Shown here: piece after piece, positions 46,517-56,461 of the stretch
Layout of the letters: every line of letters begins with the position of its first letter
Position numbering within the stretch: the first letter of the stretch is position 1
Assembly: GCA_018398815.1 (NCBI GenBank)
Contig: CM031601.1
Location: 35,494,812-35,558,811 of the forward strand
DNA from: Conus ventricosus
Taxonomy: Eukaryota; Mollusca; Gastropoda; Neogastropoda; Conidae
Reading direction: 5' to 3'
Length of the DNA stretch: 64,000 bases
The notes under the pieces: model-generated
Database searches by the model: none
What the model was told of the DNA's origin: nothing
Seen by the model: only the letters and a program-made list of their open reading frames with translations
Made by a program: the position numbers and the translations under genes

Positions 46517-47057
46517 AGTTATCTTCCTGTGGTGGCATCTCCCACCTCCACAGGGAATGAACCCCAGTTTATCTTCCTGTGGTGGCATCTCCCACCTCCA
46601 CAGGGAATGAACCCAGTTATCTTCCTGTGGTGGCATCTCCCACCTCCACAGGGAATGAACCCCAGTTATCTTCCTGTGGTGGCATCTCCCACCTCCACAG
46701 GAATGAACCTCAGTTATCATCCTGTGGTGGCATCTCCCACCTCCACAGGGAATGAACCTCAGCTATCTTCCTGAGGTGGCATCTCCCACCTCCACAGGGA
46801 ATGAACCTCAGTTATCTTCCTGTGGTGGCATCTCCCACCTCCACAGGGAATGAACCCCAATTATCTTCCTGTGGTAGCATCTCCCACCTCCACAGGGAAT
46901 GAACCCCAGCTATCTTCCTGTGGTGGCATCTCCCACCTCCACAGGGAATGGACCTCAGCTTTCTTCCTGTGATGGCATCTCCCACCTCCACAGGGAATGG
47001 ACCTTGGCTTTCTTCCTGTGATGGCATCTCCCACCTCCACAGGGAATGAACCTCGGC
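46517..47057. repeat. 49-bp minisatellite, 11 copies (right copy)
   Basis: The same array as at 25636-26172, with the same number of units and the same order of variant units. A few single-base differences (gttt/gtt, ccac/cca) distinguish the copies. Non-coding. Confidence 0.97.
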
Positions 47058-47400
47058 TTTCATTGCTGGTCATGACATTTGCACTCTCGCGGACAATGCT
47101 ATGCCTCTCAGGCTCTCTACCCTTCATGTCCTTTTCCTTTTAATACAGTTATTAATCGTTATTAATGTTGGAAAAAGCAAACTGAAGAAATATTTTTTAA
47201 ACTTAGGTAAAGCGTTTTATCCCCTTTCTTTGTTTTTGTCTATGAAGAGAACACCTACAAGAATGATTTGACTTTGTGTTCATGATAACTTCGCAGAAGT
47301 GGCAGGATTGCAGCCAAAGAACCATCTGCGAACAAGTCACACCAGTACCCGGCAGCAGAGTGGTTTGTACCATGACAGTTTTGATGAGAATGTGTCTGAC

Positions 47401-47448
47401 TATATAAAGGGGCACAAAATTTGGAGAAAGAACCAAAAGATTTCAGTT
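47401..47448 (+). promoter_or_regulatory. Weak candidate core promoter, right copy
   Basis: TATATAAA at 47401-47408 and tcagttc at about 47442-47448, identical to the left copy. No downstream gene supports it. Confidence 0.2.
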
Positions 47449-48479
47449 CACCTTCTTCAGTATGCACTTACCTGAGCTAGTTACGCTGAAAGCCTACGGC
47501 AAGATAAGTAACTCTGTAATTTGAACATGATTACCCAAATTAAAAATTAATTTAAAAGAGAGAAAAGGAGATATTGAAATGAAAATAATTTTTAAAATTC
47601 ATAACTCAAGAACTACGGCATGTATCGACTCGTGGGTTTTTTTTGCAAACAGAAGTGGATGGCTACAGGAAGGAGGAAGTCACGTTCTCGCAAGACTTCC
47701 TTTCTCTATCAGAAAACATGGCAGCGCCCATTGTTGCCACATGTTTTTCCGGGCGCTGGCAGGCGCTCAGCCTGTCTGTGATGTCCGGTTGGGCACTAGC
47801 GGGCGCGTGCTTGTCAATAGAGTTAAGGGAAGCAAGTAATGGCTAGTTTTATCTAGAAAGGCCTACATGGACTTGTTGAAGGTATTAGTTTTGCCATGAT
47901 TTCATACAAAGAGATATCAATTACCTGTTCACCCATAACAAATCCCGTCAATGTTCTCTTACTTTTTAACATACACGAGTTCAAAAAATAAAACACACAC
48001 ACAAACAGAAACGCACCAAAATCCCCACAGACATAAATTATATTGCGATAAGCACATCCCAGTGTCTCGAATCTGAGCCACTTGATTGTCAGGGGGGGGG
48101 AATCATATTTTTAAAGGGAAAAATAAAACAAAACAAAACAAGCCTAATCTGACGTCTCCGTGGTTCCACCCCCCTCGTTCGGACAGTGCCCGCCTGCATC
48201 CAGACCTAAAGCCAGGGGGCCCTCAGCGCCCGTCTGTCACAGCCCACAGAGTCGGCCTGCTATCGGCGTGCACTGTTCTGGAAACTGGACAGCTATACTG
48301 ATGCGGTACGTAAGAACACACTGTCACCGCTATCATCCATCGTTAGTATCGGGATAATCATCTTTTTTATCTTCTCTTCTGACTTCCTTTTTCTTTTTCA
48401 TTTTTATGGCCTTTTTCCATGTCTCATCTTCCCCGACACTTCAGTGGCATCGCTGCCAGACCGCCCATTCAGGCTCCCG
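47449..48479. other. No gene recognised (right copy)
   Basis: Short frames only, which differ from those of the left copy because of T-run and G-run length differences (47740 and 48095). No domain. Confidence 0.45.
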
Positions 48480-48511
48480 CCCACTATCACACCCTCATTT
48501 TTCCCGTCGCA

Positions 48512-48741
48512 GTGCCGGTGTCGTATATATACTGTCGCTCATAAAATCGTGTCGCAGCGACAGTATTTCCCGGGAAATACTGCATTTTATGGACAGCTAC
48601 AATATTCTATGGGACATTTTTCGTGAAAAGTTGTCGAGCGACATTTTTCCCAGCAATTATTGTCGCTGCAAAAATATTTCACGTGAAATGCTATCGCTGC
48701 GATACAATTCCACGGCGACAGTATTATATACGACACCGCAC
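48512..48741. mobile_element. Palindrome-rich MITE (right copy)
   Basis: The same element as at 27633-27865. The left end here lacks two bases of the inverted repeat and the right end lacks one G, so the terminal match is imperfect in this copy, probably from consensus errors. The central 22-nt palindrome (48561-48582) and the 14-nt one (48676-48689) are intact. Confidence 0.83.
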
Positions 48742-48933
48742 CGCCAGCTACAGGAGCTGTCGGTTTTCAAGTCGCCCAGAGACAACTCGCCAGAGTAAAC
48801 ACAGCAATGCTGCAGGGTGACTTGGTGGTGTATAGTCCTGCCTGCTCTGACCCAACATACACGCGACCACAATCATTGCTCAGTCGCAAAAGCCCTTCCG
48901 CAGACGCTACCTATCCACCCAACGACAGTGCTC

Positions 48934-49078
48934 ATGGACGCACCTAGTACCCTCAAAACAAACTCCACGGAGAGGATGATCGAAACTGACAGTGTGAAGG
49001 GCCACAGAATTTTAAACTTGTTTATGCCGATCAGTGAGGATGAGGATGATGAAGATTATGCTATGGAGTTCCCTTCCG
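48934..49078 (+). CDS. Possible acidic first exon or ORF of the family R repeat
   Basis: An ATG at 48934 opens a frame beginning MDAPSTLKTNSTERMIETDS and passing through LFMPISEDEDDEDYAMEF. It stays open to a good splice-donor match, tccg|gtaaga, at 49078/49079. Without splicing the frame continues to a stop near 49150. The acidic motif is also recognisable in the diverged minus-strand repeat copy, where stops break it. It could be a host exon captured by, or contributing to, a repeat, or the remnant of an element ORF. No domain is recognised. Confidence 0.25.
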
Positions 49079-50289
49079 GTAAGAGACTACATGACAGGAC
49101 TGTACTCTACGTTTCTTTTCAAAAAAACAATCTACGGCGTCAACACAAGTAATGTCGGTCAGGAAATTTGAGCACCAGTCTCTGAGAGGTATCCATTAAG
49201 CGGATGAGACTCGAGACTCGACTGGTGATTCAAGTCTTCCCATTGTGCCATAGCAAACTCAGCTCTGGGTAGCAGCCGATCGGGACAGAAAAAAACTATC
49301 GCCGTTTCTTTTCGTCAAACTTCTCTTCCTTCGTCGTAAATCGGCTTTTCGATGTGGGAACCAGAATTGGCTTTGACTTGTAGTCTCGGCATTGTGGTAT
49401 GTACGTCCTTTGATTCCACAGTGCAGGCAGTCCTGATAAGTGGCTATGATACCAGCAGCATGACCTGACTTCCTGCTCTTCTTTATTTCTTTCATCTCAT
49501 TTCTCTCAGACTGACAGAAGGTCAATCTCCACATAGTGGTAGTCTGGAGAAACCTTGCGCTGGAGGTTGAAAAGAACCATCATCAGTATTGCGGGTTTTG
49601 TCAGCCCTGGCTGCTTCCTAACCAGCATGACAGGGACTGTGGTAAACTCACAATGGGACGTAAAGTCCAGTTTTAAGGACTTAGCACTTTAGTCTCAGAA
49701 TGCATGTCCTGTCCATCTCCCGTCCATTACTGCAGGTGTTGGTATGTCTCGGGTCAGTCTGAAGCCAGGAGTGGTCACGTAGGATCCAGACAGCCTCACT
49801 GTCACCATCCTCATCGCCATTGATTGGCATCATCAAGTAGAAGGAAAACATAGGAAAGAATGAGGATGCTTGAACTTGACAAGGTATTTGTAATTAAGAG
49901 AATGTTCTCTTTGTTCTGTTCTTTGTCTGCCTCGGCTTCTCTGTGTCTGCCTATCAGTATCTGTCAGTCTGTCGCATCCATGTAAATGCATGTAGCAAAC
50001 TTTAACACTCTTGTTTAGAAAAGCAACAACAACAACAACAACACACCAGATGTTTTCAACATCCAGAATTTTAAAGTCCATGGAAACAAAAGCAACTAGA
50101 AACCTTTACGAATGTTTAACACTCGTAAGCAACTAATCCATGCACATTTGACAACCCTCAAACCCGGACAAACCTAAGCACCTCAAACCAACATACTCAT
50201 AAATCAACTAGAACAGGGAAACAAAAACATGCCCACAAACTGACAGAGGGAAACAACAACAAAAAACTGACACAAACAGAAACGATCCC
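49079..50289. other. No gene recognised
   Basis: Unique-looking sequence. ORFs of 60-90 codons on the minus strand (49259-49534 and 49833-50081) have no domain. The part from about 49900 to 50290 may belong to the Penelope-like element's terminal repeat, but only the motif at 50334-50362 supports that. Confidence 0.4.
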
Positions 50290-50870
50290 GGATTTAGACA
50301 GTCACTCAGCTGGGAATAGCACTTACTTGGAGCTTTCGACAGACTCCGTCCGTTTTCTTCAGCGGTGGTGTTGCTACTGGGTGAGACGTTTGAGCAGATC
50401 CTTGAGCTTGGTGGTATACCTGTTGGTGGGTCTTTCTTGAGAGGCTGGTAGGTTTTTCTGTCATCCAACAGTTGACTGGCCTTGTCATAGTACATGGACT
50501 TGGGGATGATGACCGTGGACCGACTCTTGTGGGCCGGGAGTATCAAAATCGTGTCGTCTTTCCTTAGTCGGGCCAACGCACGCCTCTCCTCAACAGGAAT
50601 GTTGGGTTTCGGCGGTTGTGCTGTTTCAGGATTTTGACACATTCCGACCTCAGATGGGACGCCTCTTCTGTATGCGGGCCTATCTGTCTGCAGGCGGTAT
50701 CGATACTCGTGATGGTAGTCCACGATGGGGAGTTTGTCTGGGGTAACAACAAAACTGAGTCCCTTTTCCAGCACTCGCTGTTCAGAGTCAGAAAGTTCAC
50801 GTTCGATAGATTCACAACCCATCTCTTCTTCACCCTGCTTGTTGAATATTGTTGTGATTTAAAAAAAAAA
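50290..50870 (-). pseudogene. Penelope-like retroelement, N-terminal ORF fragment
   Basis: On the minus strand, LSDSEQRVLEKGLSFVVTPD (50790-50730) is followed by NIPVEERRALARLRKDDTIL (50610-50550) and then an LPAHKSRSTVIIPKSMYY to LLDDRKTYQPLKKDP run (50530-50425). In a shifted frame comes DPTNRYTTKLKDLLKRLT (50425-50370) before a stop. This is the conserved region ahead of the RT in Penelope-like elements: KGL.F, then the ADKG/VVV-like block, then LL.D..TY..L..DPT. The RT and GIY-YIG endonuclease are absent. The piece is an orphan end joined to non-coding sequence that carries a hammerhead-like motif, which is known to occur in Penelope terminal repeats. Confidence 0.72.
50334..50362 (-). 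ncRNA. Hammerhead-ribozyme-like core
   Basis: The minus strand reads CTGAAGA (50362-50356), then AA, a 6-bp stem ACGGAC/GTCTGT (one G-T wobble) closed by a GGA loop, then C and GAAA (50337-50334). CUGANGA, stem II and GAAA is the hammerhead core. The unpaired AA opposite C is non-canonical and may mean decay or an extra A in the assembly. I did not find a convincing stem III cleavage site, so activity is doubtful. Confidence 0.35.
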
Positions 50871-51024
50871 CCATGAATAAGTAAATGACAAATGGATTAA
50901 TAAACAAAATAAGCAAACAGGGGAACATGTTTAAAGAATGCCCGTGAATTAAGGCAAGTGACGCACCTAACAAAAGAGAAAAAGGCTAAGCAGGTGCTCT
51001 ATTGACTGCATACATCTGAGGCAC

Positions 51025-51028
<4 letters not shown>

Positions 51029-51091
<63 letters not shown>

Positions 51092-51096
51092 AGAGA
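51029..51096. repeat. (AG)n microsatellite
   Basis: About 33 AG units with one AGG interruption. Confidence 0.97.
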
Positions 51097-51713
51097 TCTG
51101 CCGAGTGTAAATCTAAATTGCCACCGGCTGATACCATGTCACTCTTTAAACCAATCAACTCAGGTGTTTGGCGTCGTGACGACCTCTATTTTTTAGCTCC
51201 GTATGTACTGCTGGCAATACAATGCAGCAGAGAGGCCTGGGTGTGGTTGGTTTGCAGCTGATTGTATTTTGTTTATTTATAATTAAATAAACACTGTGGC
51301 TTTGTGACTTGAAGTAATACGGTTTGGCATATACAGTTTAACGTCTGTAAAATTGGTAAATAACAAATAAGTAGGGTAACCCTTGCTCACGTCATGGGAT
51401 AACTTACATGTCTATACCTCCAAACGATTGCTGCTTACGACACCAAATCCCCTAGATGAAAGAGTAATAAAAATGATTAATGCAGAGAGCTCTACTCACT
51501 CTTTTAAAAGTAAGCAGAAATGGACCACTTGGCATGCCGTGAAAGAAGAAAAGAAGAGAAAAGACGATGTTGTAGAAACCTACCTTGCACATCCCGAAGA
51601 GGTCTCATCATGCTCTAACTTGTTTCACTCCACATAAACTAACTAGGATAAAAACTATACTATGTAAAGATCAACTTTAACTGATACTATGATAAAAATA
51701 TCATGTATATATA
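51097..51713. other. No gene recognised
   Basis: The 84-codon plus-strand ORF at 51383-51637 (KQKWTTWHAVKEEKKRKDD segment) has no domain that I know. The segment ends at the TA target of the next transposon. Confidence 0.4.
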
Positions 51714-53210
51714 CTGAGAGGCAATGAAAACGCAATCCCCATTTCGTCCCCGAAAAATGTCACCTCAGCCAAAATAATGTGAATTATGCACGAGGCATGA
51801 AAACCTAGCACGCGTATGTTGTATTGCGACGATCTGTATTGACGGCACATTTGGGGTTCATGACGTCATGATAAACCACTCCAACACATCTTTTACTGAT
51901 AACTGCAAAACACGTGCAACACAGGCATACTGTGATTGCATGCAAACAGCCCATGACTTTTCCCCTATAAAAACACACATTGGCGTTTTACTGACACTCG
52001 TACGCACCATGCCGCGGTTAACTACAGACCAGAGAAATCAAGCCATTGGCATGCTGAGGGCAGGCACTGCTCACATCAGGGCCGCACAACATTTCAATGT
52101 ACACCCATCAACCATAACCCGTCTTGCGACTCGGCACCAAAACACTGGAAGTGTAAACGACCGTCACGCCCAGGCGTCCAACGTGTGACGACGGCACGAC
52201 AGGACCGCTACATTGTCATGCAGCAACCTCCGGAATCGTTTCCAGCCAGCTGCACAAACAGCCCGCAACACTATTGGGACTAGAGAAAGACCAATCAGCA
52301 GCCGTACCGTGCGTCGGCGTCTGGCAGCAGCAGGACTACGGGCACGTCGACCATACCAAGGTCAGATCTTAACCCATCGCCATCGACTAGCACGCCAGCG
52401 ATGGGCTGCCGCAGGTGGCTTTCTGGGAACAGGGTTTGGGGGAATGTTTTTTTTCGGATGAATCCCGGTTCAATGTCTCTTTTCCCGGAGGGCCCGTGAT
52501 CGTGTGTATCGACGTCAGGGTGAACGTTTTGTGCAACCCTGTGTCATTGAGCGAGATCGTTATGGGGGTGGAGGGGTAATGGTCTGGGGTGCCATAAATG
52601 CTCAATTTCGATGGGAGCTTGTGTTTGTGCCAGGCAACTTGACGGCAAGGCGTTATATTGACACTGTTCTTGAGCCATTCTTTTTCCCTCTCTGGAGACA
52701 GCATGGTGGCAACAGACTAGTGTTTCAGCAGGACAATGCTCGACCCCACACAGCCGTTCTCACACGAAATTTCCTTCGGGACAGCAATGTGGATGTCATG
52801 CAGTGGCCCTCCGTGTCCCCAGACATGAATCCCATTGAACATTTGTGGGACGAACTTGGACGACGTGTGCAAGGTCAGCAGAATCCCCCAACTACCGTTG
52901 CTGAGCTCACCCAAGCATTGCAGCATCACTGGAACGTGATACCGATCCGTATCATCCGTCGTTTGTGCGCTTCAATGCCCCGACGTTTGCAAGCTTGTGT
53001 TCGTGCTCAAGGGGGACACACCAGATATTGACAGTGTATTCCTTCTGTCGCGCCTAAATGGGCTTCACTTCAGGCGAATGTGCACCTGTTATAGGCAAAC
53101 TAATGTACAGTGGTCGCACTTTTGTCACACGTATTTGCTTTGATGTGTGTTTGTTTCATTTCAATAAAATTGTCAGTTGACAATGGAATTGCGTTTTCTT
53201 TGCCTCTCAG
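51714..53210 (+). mobile_element. Tc1-like DNA transposon, 1497 bp, with both TIRs and TA duplication
   Basis: The left end ctgaggaggcaa-type sequence (51714: ctgagaggcaatgaaaacgc) is mirrored by the right end, whose reverse complement reads ctgagaggcaaagaaaacgc. The first ~24 bp match with one or two mismatches. TA dinucleotides flank both ends (51712-51713 and 53211-53212), the canonical Tc1/mariner target. A TATA-like CCTATAAAAAC lies at about 51963-51973, roughly 40 bp before the transposase ATG. Its transposase is broken, so mobility would need an enzyme supplied from elsewhere. Confidence 0.93.
52009..53031 (+). pseudogene. Tc1-like transposase (DD34E), frameshifted
   Basis: The start MPRLTTDQRNQAIGMLRAG at 52009 begins a paired helix-turn-helix DNA-binding region (HIRAAQHFNVHPSTITRLAT). 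The frame then shifts near 52185 (QTAARNTIG-type second domain in the next frame) and again near 52450, within FFSDESRFN, which holds the first catalytic Asp. The rest is open: GGGGVMVWGAI, FQQDNARPHTAV with the second Asp (about 52733), and SPDMNPIEHLWDELGRRV with the Glu. I count exactly 34 residues between the second Asp and the Glu, the DD34E signature of Tc1. The end is ACVRAQGGHTRY and a stop at 53031. All three catalytic residues are present; only the frame is disrupted. Confidence 0.92.
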
Positions 53211-53403
53211 TATATATGCTGTATCGACTATGATAATCAACCAATAACTCTCTCCTGTATCTTACACCTGTGTGCGCGGCGTGTGGTGTGTGTGTGTGTT
53301 GTGTGTGTGTGTGTGTGTGGTGTGTGTGTGTGTGTGTGTGTGGGGTGTGTGTCCTTCTGCTCCTCGTTGTAGTTGTGTATTTGTATATATGTGTGTGTAT
53401 GTA

Positions 53404-53436
<33 letters not shown>

Positions 53437-53873
53437 GTGTATATATGTGTGTGTATATGTATGTGTAATATATAGTATGTGTCTGTGTATGTATTTGTAT
53501 ATGTATACTATGTGTGTGTGCATGCTATTTTCTCAAATTTATATTACCTGGTATTACTTTATTGTCACTATGATGTTCTGTGTTTGTCTGTTTGTTTGTA
53601 ACTGAAAATGAAAAACAAACCTTGCAACTACTACCCTTTTTAAAAATATTTTTTATTCACTCGTTCAAACTGAGTAAAGCGCAAAGAAAAATTGCCAGAT
53701 TGTAACGATTGTATTTATTATTCATAAGTACACATTTATATATTGGTACATGTACTAGACATGCTCATGTCAAATTATTTGCTAAATCCATGTCGAAGGA
53801 CGAGTGCGGGGGGAAAGAAAGAGTGAAGGAACGGGTGGAGTGGAGGAATGAGAGAGGAGGAATAAAACATATA
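53211..53873. repeat. (GT)n and (TA/GTAT)n microsatellite with non-coding flank
   Basis: GT-rich repeats at about 53278-53350, then TGTGTATG and a (TA)n run at 53413-53434, continuing as mixed TATGTG repeats to about 53520. The remainder up to 53873 contains no gene that I can recognise. Confidence 0.9.
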
Positions 53874-55214
53874 CTGACTTCCATAAAAAACGCGAAAACA
53901 AAACAAGCTGAAGGTTGGGGGTGAATTTTATTGGTCACAATGTACAGAGTGGAAGCGAGAATTCAACGTGATTTGATTCATTACACCGGCAATGTGTGAA
54001 AAATGTCATCAGCAATATGTCTTTTGTGTGGAAAATCCAAGGTCACGTGACAAACCAGCTTGAAGTCCTAATACCGTGTGTGGCCACCATTTGCGTTGAC
54101 AACTGCTTGACACCTGGGGCTCATTGAGTGGACCAGGTGGTCGATGCGTCCCCTTGACGTCTTGCATTGTCCTGTTGGAATGTCCAGTTTGGGTGTTGCA
54201 CAAAAAAAGGATTGACATGGGGTCTGAGCCCCTGGTTGATGTAGCGCTGTGCATTGACACCCTGTCCGCGACCAGGCCCAAATGTTCTGAAAAATGACTG
54301 GTCCTATGGCGTGGTTAATGCCAATTGCACCCCATATCATAACGTTCGGGCCTCCCCAGGGTTCCGCTCTACCACACAGGAGTCAGCATAGCGTTCACCA
54401 GGTCGACGCCATATTCTGACACGACCGTCAGCCATGTCAATACAAAAACGGCTCTCATCTGAGAACAGTATGCGTCCCCACTGCTGCCTGCGCAAGTTAT
54501 TCGGGCTTGTGCCCACTGCAGCCTGTCCTGCCGGTGTCTTGGTGTCAGTACTGGACCTCTGTGAGGACGCCTACATGCCAGCCCATTCTCCTGAAGATGC
54601 CGCCGCACAGTGTTGAGGCTGATTCGTTGCTGGAGATTCCCAGGCACCTGTCGAGCAGTGTTAGCGGCTGTTTGCCGCCTGTCCCGCAGATGGGTTCGAA
54701 CAAGATGGCGATCCTCTCTTTGTGTGGTGACCCATGGACGGCCTGGCCGGGGACGATCATCAGTGGTACCAGTGACTCGCATGCGGTGCTGCAGACGATA
54801 GATGGTTGAGATGTGGACGTTAAAGATGTTGGCGACCTGCCTGGCATCCACACCAGCCTCCAGATGGCCTAGGGCACGATTGCGTTCCTCTGCTCGTAGT
54901 CTTGGCATCTCTGTAGCGCTCAGACGGCAAGTCGTTACCTGAACCTGAAGCGCGGCTTTATAAAGGCTGCATGCCTGCGTACTTGTCGCTGGTTAACTTT
55001 GCTCTGCATGGTGTGCACGTGCCTCACATGCAGCAACCAGTTTGCCATTTTTGTTGACCCTCCAATGCCGGAAATGATGTGTTGCTCACACAATTTTTCA
55101 CTGCACGTGAGTCTTGGACCCAAACAACTTGCCACAATGGTTCAATATTGTATATTCACCCCTTTTCACCCGAAAAATAGCCTTTCAATTTTTCGCGTTT
55201 TTTATGGAAGTCAG
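53874..55214 (-). mobile_element. Second Tc1-like transposon, 1341 bp, perfect 25-bp TIRs
   Basis: The first 25 bases (ctgacttccataaaaaacgc...) equal the reverse complement of the last 25, with TA at both flanks (53872-53873 and 55215-55216). The transposase lies on the minus strand. TIR sequence differs from that of the neighbouring 51714-53210 element, so they are separate families, although both proteins start MPRL and end with GGHTRY. Perfect ends with a deleted gene suggest a non-autonomous derivative or a recent insertion. Confidence 0.93.
54068..54908 (-). pseudogene. Tc1-like transposase, catalytic end deleted
   Basis: The ATG at 54908 opens MPRLRAEERNRALGHLEAGV, a helix-turn-helix (VANIFNVHISTIYRLQHRMR) and a GRPW linker of the AT-hook-like GRPR type, and continues to about 54480. 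A frameshift precedes the SDESRF-type first Asp region (near 54445) and another follows near 54350 (MIWGAIGINHAIGPVIF in a third frame). The second Asp block reads FQQDNARRQGD (about 54170) and then jumps directly to the C-terminal RCQAVVNANGGHTRY. The RPHTA segment and the whole S-P-D-x-N-P-I-E-H block with the catalytic Glu are missing, a deletion of roughly 60-70 codons judged by the neighbouring transposase. Confidence 0.85.
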
Positions 55215-55896
55215 TATATATTTTTAAAAAAGAAATGGACCACTTGTAAAAAAGTACAACCAACTAGGCTGCAATAAACAATTCTCCAATGAAAGATGTT
55301 TAGCCTTCATTTAGAAGTAATGTGTCTTGACCAGAAATGTGGGTCCTACTTGAAAGGTTAGTTACTTTTGTTTGTTACCCTGTAAGGGAAGATTGGTTAA
55401 TGCGGGCCAGTAGATAAATTGGGCTGGTGCTAATTTGAGAAAACTATGATGAGATAAGTTCAGATCTTTTGTGTGCTACATTGTCAGCATACATAACTTC
55501 CTCTGCTAGAAAACCATGGCTTGTCGCGAGGAAGGATACCAACAGTAAGCATTAGAAACATTCTTTACCACCATGGTTCTGTTAAATCAAAGACATGGCT
55601 AAAATAATAGGAATTGTTTGCTTTCTGTTTCAACGAATTCTAACATGTATTATAAACGCCCTTGAAACAAAACTTAGAGTAATATTTTGAGTGCTATCAT
55701 GGAAGAGGAATTTTTAGTGAACATGGTCAAAATGGATAAGATGAACTCCCCCTGATGGGCTAAGCTGGGCCAAGTAGCTCAATTAAGCTACCGTGATCAG
55801 TTTATACCCACTTCATTAGAAGTTGATAGCGGTTGTTTTTTTCACTGTTCAGTAATTATTGATAGACCCTGATGTGTGTGTATGTGTGTGTGTGTG

Positions 55897-55939
<43 letters not shown>

Positions 55940-56461
55940 TGCGCGCGCGCGCGCGTGCGCGTATGTGGCACCCACTTGTTTAGAAGAAAATATCCAAATA
56001 TTGACGGTGCTTTGAATGTTTCTTTTTGTTTTCGAACAATTAATTCTTTTGTCTTTTTTAAAAGAAGCCATCCAAAAACAAAAGATAATTTATATAAATG
56101 TGTTTATGTTTCACATTTTGAACATGAATATCTGCTTTAGGTGCCTTAAAACGAGCGTAATGAAAGAAAACCCATTTTGAACGTTACGTACTGCATTTTT
56201 TCTGCATTGTTTATTTCATTAAACTAGATAAAAGAATAAACTAGAGAAAAGGAATGGATGATCCTTTCAACCAAATACTATGTTAATTAATTTCAAATCA
56301 CGGCGTCCTTGGAGTTTGAATGCCTTAAAAGGACTGCAGTAAAACAAAGCCAAATTGATGCCCGAAGCTCTGCATTATGGCCTCTGATAACTTTTGGGTT
56401 ACTTGTGACTAAAATGGGTTACTTTGACTCGTTTGTAAATTCATGATTTTAAGTGCCCTAG
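55215..56461. other. No gene recognised
   Basis: AT-rich non-coding sequence between the Tc1-like element and the LTR element, with one (GT)n tract listed separately. No ORF has a recognisable domain. Confidence 0.45.
55873..55967. repeat. (GT)n(GC)n microsatellite
   Basis: GT dinucleotides with one TGGGG interruption, ending in an alternating GC block (gcgcgtgcgcgcgc). Such alternating purine-pyrimidine DNA can adopt the Z form. Confidence 0.96.

Larger units (their letters stand above)
48480..49078 (+). repeat. Family R dispersed repeat with MITE insertion (right copy)
   Basis: After the MITE (48512-48741) the repeat continues with caggagctgtcgg, agtcgcccagagacaactcg, ctgctctgacccaacatac, ccaacgacagtgctc and the ATG at 48934. 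It shares these blocks with the minus-strand copy at 31301-31865. Similarity extends across the acidic segment to about 49075. The homology covers both the untranslated-looking part and the ORF. Confidence 0.7.

Noticed and set aside
43898..46538. Minus-strand ORFs of 114, 180 and 241 codons opposite the R2/HERO-like LINE, and their left-copy equivalents
   Set aside because: They lie opposite a plus-strand frame with clear RT and endonuclease motifs and have no domains; they are shadows.
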